Positions 56,974 to 64,000 of a DNA stretch of 64,000 bases are shown piece after piece. The stretch covers positions 5,164,689 to 5,228,688 of the forward strand of contig JASSKH010000025.1 of NCBI GenBank assembly GCA_031763025.1, written 5' to 3'. Source of the stretch: Macrocystis pyrifera (taxonomy: Eukaryota; Sar; Phaeophyceae; Laminariales; Laminariaceae). Under the pieces are notes generated by a model. That model was not told where the DNA came from. It worked only from the letters and a program-made list of their open reading frames with translations, and did not search any database. Positions within the stretch are counted from its first letter, which is position 1. Each line of letters starts with the position of its first letter. Both the position numbers and the translations under genes were made by a program.

Positions 56974-59493
56974 ATGTGCGAAAAAAGCAAGCGCGGCGGC
57001 AAGACCAACAACAACGTTCGACAAAACGGACTAGGGGGGCGCGGGGGCTCGGTTCTCACGAAGCAAGATCTTGAGATGATCGCAGCCTACAAGTACAAGC
57101 CGGGCTCGTACACCCACGTGGACAACCTCCTCACGCCCTTCTGGAACTGGGCCGTGACCCTGCTCCCCCTATGGATGGCCCCGAACCTCGTTACCTTCAT
57201 CGGCCTCGTCGGCACTGCCCTTGCGGCTGTCCTTCTGACGAGCTACAGCCCCCAACTGGACGGAGAGGTACCGGGTTGGTGCTCTGCTCTATTTGCCGTG
57301 ACCTTGTTTATCTATCAAACGCTGGACGCCATAGACGGCAAGCAAGCCAGGCGGACCAACAGCTCGAGCCCCCTCGGGCAGCTCTTCGACCACGGCTGCG
57401 ACACGGTCGTCAAGGTGAGTGTTCATTGGTAGACTTCTCTTACCTACGGTACGACAGGACGGAATATTTTAGGGTACGTACGCAACTATCTGTCCGAACA
57501 TGTAAGGACAGTTTTTGGATTCATTTGAATATCAAAACGTTCCTTAAATTTCCGGACAGAGTCGTACAGAATACTGAATGTTCGAAATTCGGCGCCGCTC
57601 TCGTTTGTTTGCTCTTGTTGTTTGATTCCTTGCGGATTACCATGGTGGATGATGGTGATGTTGATTTTTCGTGGTTTGTTGTTGCTGTTCTTGGAACTGC
57701 TGTTGTCGTGACAGCGGTGAAGTTAGTGAATGCCATTGCTGCTGCTGTTGTAGTTCTCCGTGGTCACAAGACGGGCACAGCAAGGCAAGCAGTAGTATTA
57801 GTACTTGCCGCTTCTGATGCAGTTATGGTATACCTGGTGTATGTAAAGCTCAAACCCTGACCTGGGCTCCACTCCCAACTGCATCCTCAAACCCAACCCC
57901 GATTCCACCCGCAACCCCAACCCCAACGCCGACCCCAACCCTGTAACCACCCCCTAACCCAACCCTAACCCCTCGGGCGAACAACAAATAAAAACCCTGC
58001 AGGTGCTGTGCAACTCTAACCCTAAGCACTTATGAGGTACAGCCATGACCCTGACGCTGACCTCCACTCCAGCCCCAACCCCGACCCCAGCCCTAACCCT
58101 ATAGCCAACCCTAACCCTACCCGTACCCCCTCGCGCGAACGAAACCAACGAAGAGGTGCTGTGGAACGACGGCAATCCATTGAGCCGCCCCCCAGACGCT
58201 GACCCTAATCCTGACCCCAACGCCAACCCCCAACTCAACCCCAACGCCAATCCCAACCCGAACCCCAACCCGAATCCCCAAACTCAACCCCAACCCCGCC
58301 GTCAACCCCCCCCAACCCTGACCTTAACCCTATCCCCTCGCGCGAAATTTTTTTGCAAATGCCGACCCCGCAGGTGTTGTGCAGCGTGGCGATGGCGGCA
58401 AGCCTGGGAGCCGGTCCCACCGCCAACGCCATGATGATTTTCTACATCGTGGAGGGCGTTTTCTACATGGCCCAGTGGGAGGAGTACCACACCGGCACCC
58501 TGAACTGGTCGAACGGTTACGTGGGCGTGACGGAATCCCAGTTCCTCCAGATGGGGCTGTTCCTCGGCTCGGCCTGCTTCGGTGCGCGTGTTTTGTGTGT
58601 TTTGGTGCCGGAAAAACGAGAAAATGAAGGAAAAAAATGAAGCACCATCCGCCTTACGTCTGGCACACAAAGTATGAGTCCGCCTCCTCATCCCACCTCA
58701 ACCCCCTCCCTCATCCCTCATCCCTCATCCCTCGTCCCCCCTTTCCCTACCTCCATCCCCTCCCTCCGTCCTCTACCTCTCCGACCCCTCACCCCATGTC
58801 TCAATCGCCCCCCACCACCCCCCCCCCCGCTCTCCCCCCCCCCATGCCTTGACCCCCCCCCCGCCCCAACCGTGCACGCTTGCAGGCAAGGGCATCTGGT
58901 CGGCAGCTGTGCCGGGGATGCCGGGGGTAACGGTGCTGCGTGTAATGGTGTGGACCCTGCTGCCCCTGGCGGCGTGCATGATAGCCTCTAACGTTGGCAA
59001 GGTTTGGTCCAGCAAACCGGAGCACCTTCCCGAGGACGAACGCGGACGCAAGACGGTGAGAGAGAGAGGGAAGGGGGGAGGGGGAGGGGGAGGGAGGGAG
59101 GGAGGGATGGAGGGAGGTGGGGGGGCAAAGAGAGAAATAGAGATATGTATAGAGAGAGATGGAGAGAGGAGGGGGGAGCGCGGTTGTTTGTTTCGGTGTC
59201 CGTTGTCTGTAAATCGTTGTTCGTTGTTGAAATTGTGGCGTTGGTCGTTTTCGTTGTTTTTTTACCCAAACATTTTTTTAGTGACGGGAGGGCCCCCTCA
59301 ACCGAAGAAGGACCCAACACCTTTGCAAAAATTATTTTTGTAGCGTAAGAATCGAATAATTGCGATATACCTGGTACATACCAAGGCATTGAGATTGTTC
59401 ATCGGGTGGTGGCTCGTACTACCCATTTGAAACCTTCGGCTTGGAGCTCCTCACAGGCGAGGAACCTGAAAAAGTAATAGCTACAGTACCCAG

Positions 59494-59531
<38 letters not shown>

Positions 59532-60526
59532 ACCCCCCCTTCATCCCCCCCCCCCCCACCAACACCGTACCAGCATGGCTCTTTCCGAAACCGCCCGTAC
59601 CCGCCCATGACCGTCGGTCCGTCCGTCCGTCCGGTCGGTCATATAGCGGCACAACCTCGCGCGTATGTGTTTCTGCCCCTCTCCCTGTTTCTGGAAGTGG
59701 CCACACCAGAAAATAAATGACGCTGTCATCCACGTGCAAGTCCGCCTCACAAGCGGTTTCTTGGTAGGATTTAGCTCACCCCTGTTGCGACTCGCCGAAC
59801 ACCTCATGTCGCTTCTTCGCGCTTGGTGCAAGCAGTGTCTGCCTAGTCGGTGAACACCCGACGTGCTCCGTCCCGGCCTTGTAGGGATGCGAGGGTCCAT
59901 GGTGATACGACTACGGCCATGCATGGTATCGATTACGCCCCTCCCCCTCTTGCCCCCCCCTATATTATATACCTGGTATATATAGGTTGGGTTGGCGTCG
60001 GTTGGTTACGACGCTGTAAAACACGCCTCTCGCTGCGTGAGGTAGATAACCAGGGTACCGTTTTTTCTTTGTTTTTTTTTTGCGGTCACCATGGCTGGCG
60101 GGCGAGAATTAAGTCGTTTTTTGTGCGGGGAGAACCTTCCCTCCGCACAAGGGGGATGATCGTATCAAGCAGTGTGTGTACGGTGAGGCACCCACGAGGC
60201 AGTTACATAGTAGCCCCCATTGCTGTCTCTGGAAGTGGCCACACCAGAAAATAAACCAGTTAATTGACGCTGTCATCCATGTGCAAGGAAATTCGCCTCA
60301 GAAGCGGTTCTTAGTAGGATGCTGCTCACCCTTCATGCGACTCACCCAACACCTCACAGCTCTTCGCGCGTGGTGCAAGCAATATCTGCCTGGTCGGTGA
60401 AAACCCGATGTGCTCCGTCCCGGCATCGTAGGGATGCGAGTGTCTATGGTCATACAACTACGTCCATGCATGACAATAACTACCCCCCTCCCTCTCCCCA
60501 CCGACTCCCCCCCTCCAACCGACTCC

Positions 60527-60563
<37 letters not shown>

Positions 60564-62793
60564 GGGGGTAGATTGCCACTTTTTCGACATTTTTTTTATT
60601 GCTGACTGTGAGTGCCGACCCTCGATTTGCTGTGGCCGACCCTTTCATTTTGGTCGGCGAAGGATCAGGATGCCTGGTGGCTGGGTGAGCCCTGGCGGCG
60701 GCTAATTATACACCGAGGGTCAGTTTGGAGGGCTCCGGTCTGGGTAGGATTCAGAATACGAAGCGGGAGCAGAGTACAAATGTGTGCGTGTGCTGTCCAA
60801 TGAAACATCCCGAACCATGAGCATTTTGGACAATGGATGAGTGCCGTTGAATAGGTGGTCGAGTCTAGCGCCCCCCACCTCTCCCCTATCGAGTCGTGCG
60901 ATGCTGTGATTCATGTGCAAGACCGTAACCACGAGGTGCAGAAGTCCGCCTCACAACCGGTTGATAGCGTGTATAGAATGTAGCTCACGCTTCGTACGAT
61001 TCGCCGAACACCTCACGGCGCTTCGCGCTTGGTGCATGAAGAATTGTTTGCCTCGCCGGCGAACACCCGACGTATTCCGTCACGGCATTGTAGAGATGCG
61101 AGGGTCTCTGGTCATGCTACGACCATGCATAACATAACAACACCCCCCCCTCCCCCCCCCCCCCCCCCCCCCCCCCTCCACCGCCTATCAGATCGGTGTA
61201 TACCCGGGAGTGCTCCAGCTGCTGGCCATGTCGGCTGCGACCGGTCTCGGGTTCGCTCTCTCTGTCGGCCCGCCGCCCCCCGGTGTTCGTGAAGCACACG
61301 GGCCTGCAGCTGTTCATGCTGGGAACCGTCACAGCTCACTTGACGGTAAGTGTCCGGGGCCCCGGCTGTGACAATCGGGGGCACCCCCATTTAGATATGA
61401 CACTTACTTCAAGCACTAGCCCGTACCGTCTAGTCGCTGCTTGATTTACACGAAGTCATCTGGTACATGTAGCTGGTACTGCACTATAATCGGTATGTAA
61501 AGAGTACCCATCTAGTAGTTCGGTATCGCAGTTTTCTTATGGTACGGCAGTGTGTTAGCGGCATATCTGGATCTATACTACTGTGTAGTCGTGCACATAG
61601 CGAGCAGTCTCTGGTAGCATGGCGTAGCCTTCGGCTGACGATTGAAAAAAATATACCCGTTCCAGGGATGCGTAGTACACTTGAATCTTGTTTTCATTTT
61701 TTTTTTAACAAGCTGTCACGCCGCCCCCCCCCCCCCCCCGACCTGTCTCCGCCTCCTCCTTGGTAGTCGTACGTACGTACGAGCATTTTGTTTGTTGTTT
61801 TTTTCAACGAGTTCGTTGCTCATACCCCGCAACCCCCTTCCCCCTCCCCCTTCCCCCTTCCCCTCCCCACCCCTCCCTCGCTCCCCCCCCCCCCCCCCTC
61901 CCACCCCCCCCCCCCCCCACTTCCGCCTCCGCCCTCCGCCTTCCCCCTCATTTTATCAACTTAGAGCCGGATGATAGTACACCACATGGCGAAATCGGCG
62001 TTGTTTTTGCAAGACCTGGCGTGTCCGTCGCTGTTGGTGCTGGGGGGAGTGACGCTCAACGTCTACTGGGTTACATTAGGGTGAGACTCCACCTATTGTG
62101 GTATGATATGGTATGGTATATACACCGCCTCAATCACGGCCTTACTAATGACTATGACGCCGAATGCTAACATCCTTTCTGGAAAGCCCCCGCGTCACGC
62201 CTTCCTAGCGGACTACGAAATATGACGCCACATGCTAAAGCCTTTCCTGGAAACTCCGCCACGAGTACCCCTTCCCAACGGCTATGAAGCCAAATGCTGA
62301 ACCCTTTTTGGAAATGCCCCGCACCGATCACGCCTCATTATTGACTTTGACGCCCAATGTCAAATCCCTTTCTGGAAAGTACCCCGCGCCAATCTCGCCT
62401 TCTAATGACTCCAAATGCAGAACCCTTCCTGGAAATACCCCGCGTCAAGCACACCTTCTTGATGACCTGCGACTTCAAATACTACAAAAACTGGAAGTAC
62501 CCCGCGTCAATCACGCCTCTCACTGAATGTGATGCGAAATGTGAAAACTCTTTCTGGAAATACCCCGCCTCAACCACGCCTTTCCAACGAATGTGACACG
62601 TAATGGTGACACCCGTTCTGGAAATACCCCTCGTCGAACACGCTTGGTTGACTATGTCGCCAAATGTGTGACAAGTTCTGAAAATACCCGGCCTCAATCG
62701 CGCTTTCCTAAGGACAAACCGCAAATGCTAAGAAGAAATCTGGAAACACCCCGCGTCGATCACGCCTTCTTAACGACTGACTCCAAAAATACC

Positions 62794-62825
<32 letters not shown>

Positions 62826-63097
62826 TTTTGGTCAATGGTCAAATGACTAAGGCAAGCAACAAATGAGTACCCCCCCCCCTCCCCCCCCCTCCGTATGCAA
62901 GAAAATCCGCCTCTAAAGCGGTTCTTAGTAGGATGCAGCTCACCCTTCATGCGACTCGCCCAACACCTCACGGCGCTTCGCGCTTGGTGCAAGCAATGTC
63001 TGCCTGGTCGGTGAAAACCCGACGTGCTCCGTCCCGGCATTGTAGGGATGCGAGAGTCTATGGTCATGTGACTACGGCCATGCACGAAAATGAGTAC

Positions 63098-63133
<36 letters not shown>

Positions 63134-63316
63134 AATTATGCCTCTCCCCAAAGGCTTGGAAACTCCGCCCCGCTGGACCCGGAGAGAGCCCTGTTCCTCG
63201 GCTCCGGGCTGGCTCTGGCGTCGTACTTGCGATATGTGACGGGCGTGGTGTCGGATATATGTGGCCACCTTGACATCGAGTGCTTCCGGATTAAGTCCAG
63301 CGGGAAAAATTTGTGA
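56974..63316 (+). CDS. CDP-alcohol phosphotransferase (ethanolamine/choline phosphotransferase, EPT/CEPT type)
   Basis: Integral ER/Golgi enzyme that transfers phosphoethanolamine or phosphocholine from the CDP-alcohol to diacylglycerol, the last Kennedy-pathway step. Exons: 56974-57414, 58374-58581, 58886-59055, 61192-61345, 61965-62080, 63154-63316; about 416 residues (human EPT1 397). Exon 1 has APNLVTFIG and the diagnostic DG-x2-AR-x8-G-x3-D-x3-D motif, read as DGKQARRTNSS...GQLFDHGCD. Later exons have WEEYHTGTLNWSNGYVGVTE (matching the human WEKYNTG segment) and hydrophobic helices, and end VSDICGHLDIECFRIKSS. No selenocysteine extension is seen. Substrate choice (ethanolamine or choline) cannot be told by eye. 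Exon 4 is 154 nt and needs one base removed around the CTCTCTCTG / C-run at 61240-61290 to pass from IGVYPGVLQLLAMSAATG to RPPVFVKHTGLQLFMLG. Confidence 0.93.
57870..58335 (+). repeat. Telomere-like CCCTAA / CCCCAAC degenerate array
   Basis: AACCCTAACCC and ACCCCAACCCC units fill the 3' half of phosphotransferase intron 1 and run up to 40 bases before the acceptor at 58372-58373. Confidence 0.82.
59690..59945 (-). repeat. Family A, C-terminal half
   Basis: From CTGGAAGTGGCCACACC to GGTATCGATTACGCC. Terminal GAGTAC is mutated to GATTAC. Followed at once by the next copy. Confidence 0.85.
59985..60490 (-). repeat. Family A, full-length
   Basis: From GGTTGGGTTGGCGTCGGTTG, preceded by TATACCTGGTATATATA, to CATGACAATAACTACCC. 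It has the best-preserved hairpin TTGTGCGGGGAG / CCTCCGCACAA. Confidence 0.92.
60900..61175 (-). repeat. Family A, C-terminal half, directly before an exon
   Basis: From GATGCTGTGATTCATGTGC to CATAACATAACAACACC plus a C-run that ends about 15 bases before the acceptor AG at 61190-61191. Confidence 0.87.
62160..62770 (+). repeat. Minisatellite with about 60-70-bp units
   Basis: At least nine imperfect units of the type CTGGAAATACCCCGCGTCAA, CACGCCTT, then ATG-CGCAAATG. It occupies the last phosphotransferase intron. Confidence 0.88.
62825..62893 (+). repeat. Family B copy
   Basis: TTGGTCAATGGTCAAATGAC, GCAAGCAACAAATGAGTACC plus a C-run, directly followed by a family A copy. Confidence 0.82.
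62894..63130 (-). repeat. Family A, C-terminal third, directly before the last phosphotransferase exon
   Basis: From GTATGCAAGAAAATCCGCC to CACGAAAATGAGTACACC plus a C-run of about 28 bases. The acceptor AG at 63152-63153 follows 24 bases later. Confidence 0.9.
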
Positions 63317-63650
63317 AAGAGCATACATAAGAATAAGAAGAGGATATGCTGGGGCTGGTGTCATATAGTACATGTGATGTGTGAGGGTGTTGGTGCCGGA
63401 TATCTGTGGTCACCTTGGCGTCGACTGCTTCAGGATTAAAATACCGGCGGGGAAAGCTTGTGGAAGGGCATGCATAAGAATAAAAATTAGAACGGGGGCA
63501 AGCACAAGATGTTCTGTTGGCGCTGGTGTCATAGAATATAATACCTGCGACGTGTAACGGGGGGCGATGTCGGATGTCTGCGGTCACGTTGACCTTGACT
63601 GCTTCCACATCAAAAGCCCACCCGGAAAATGCTTTGTGACAGGGTACAAA
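63230..63650 (+). repeat. Triplicated 3' end of the phosphotransferase last exon
   Basis: Copy 1 (63230-63345) is the real coding end, DICGHLDIECFRIK. Copy 2 (63372-63480) can be read DICGHLGVDCFRIK and copy 3 (63545-63650) DVCGHVDLDCFHIK, each in another frame and followed by a tail with GCATACATAAGAATAA-like text. Confidence 0.85.
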
Positions 63651-64000
63651 CAAGAACAAAAACAAGAACAGAGATGCTGCAGCTGCAGAGTGAGCACGAG
63701 TAGTTATGGCCGGCGCGGTGGAATAAACGTGCTGTTGTTTCTGTCGTTGTCTTTGTTGCTTTCACTGTTGTTTGTGGTGAGAGGCAGGATAGTATTTTAC
63801 GGGGATATGAGCGAAATGTCGGCGGGGTAGCGAAAAAGGTTGCTGACTGCGCAAGGCAGAACAAATTCGGAACGAGCGCAAACAATTACGACGGGGGCAA
63901 GAATCGTTTCACCGAACGATCGCAATGCGACTGGGAACAGCTTTTCTGTTTTAGCGGCAGAATACTGTCTAGAGAAGAGGCTCAAACACGACAAAAAAAA
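63651..64000. other. Region downstream of the phosphotransferase
   Basis: No gene is supported. AAACAAGAACAAAAACAAG microsatellite at 63646-63670; nothing else is recognised. Confidence 0.4.

Overview
This window is nuclear DNA of an intron-rich, GC-rich eukaryote, most probably a brown alga (Ectocarpus-like) or close stramenopile. This is an inference. It rests on long C- and G-rich introns, alanine/glycine-rich protein inserts, a first exon that looks like a heterokont bipartite plastid presequence (signal peptide followed by an A-x-x-F-type junction), and very abundant poly(C)/poly(G) repeats. No bacterial, organellar or viral gene is visible.

Five transcription units can be reconstructed exon by exon; a sixth would result if the first is really two genes. 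(1) 602-10284 (+): 3' part of an LSD1/KDM1-type flavin amine oxidase. It is cut by the left window edge and carries an insert of about 950 residues inside its catalytic fold. (2) 12381-19827 (+): an Ala/Lys-rich region, an extended PHD finger (C2HC plus PHD), an RG-rich stretch and an Asp-rich stretch. Phase and strand allow this to be the C-terminus of the same LSD1 protein. (3) 22589-37723 (-): a complete PIG-O-like GPI ethanolamine-phosphate transferase, 11 exons and 1,424 codons, closing with all phases consistent. (4) 39449-42298 (+): an RWDD2-like protein (RWD domain plus DUF1115), including a likely GC-AG intron. (5) 53273-56663 (-): an unrecognised, probably plastid-targeted protein of about 241 residues. 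It is transcribed divergently from (6) 56974-63316 (+): a CDP-alcohol (ethanolamine/choline) phosphotransferase. Units 3 and 6 both belong to phosphoethanolamine metabolism: the product of 6, phosphatidylethanolamine, is the donor lipid for the reaction of 3. This is probably coincidental linkage.

Between exons the window is dominated by repeats. A dispersed element here called family A (about 530 bp full length, about 24 copies) and an unrelated short element, family B (about 75 bp, 8 copies), both end in the same GAGTAC + poly(C) terminus. Several family A copies sit directly upstream of 3' splice sites, so that their C-run lies where the polypyrimidine tract should be. The gene-poor stretch 42.3-53.3 kb lacks family A. 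It holds instead a 314-bp-arm foldback element with a solo arm, a 795-bp TIR element and several local tandem duplications. Two genes carry decayed tandem copies of an exon's 3' end. Six exons need a one-base frame correction or an unrecognised intron; most of these lie at homopolymers, so assembly error is the first suspect.
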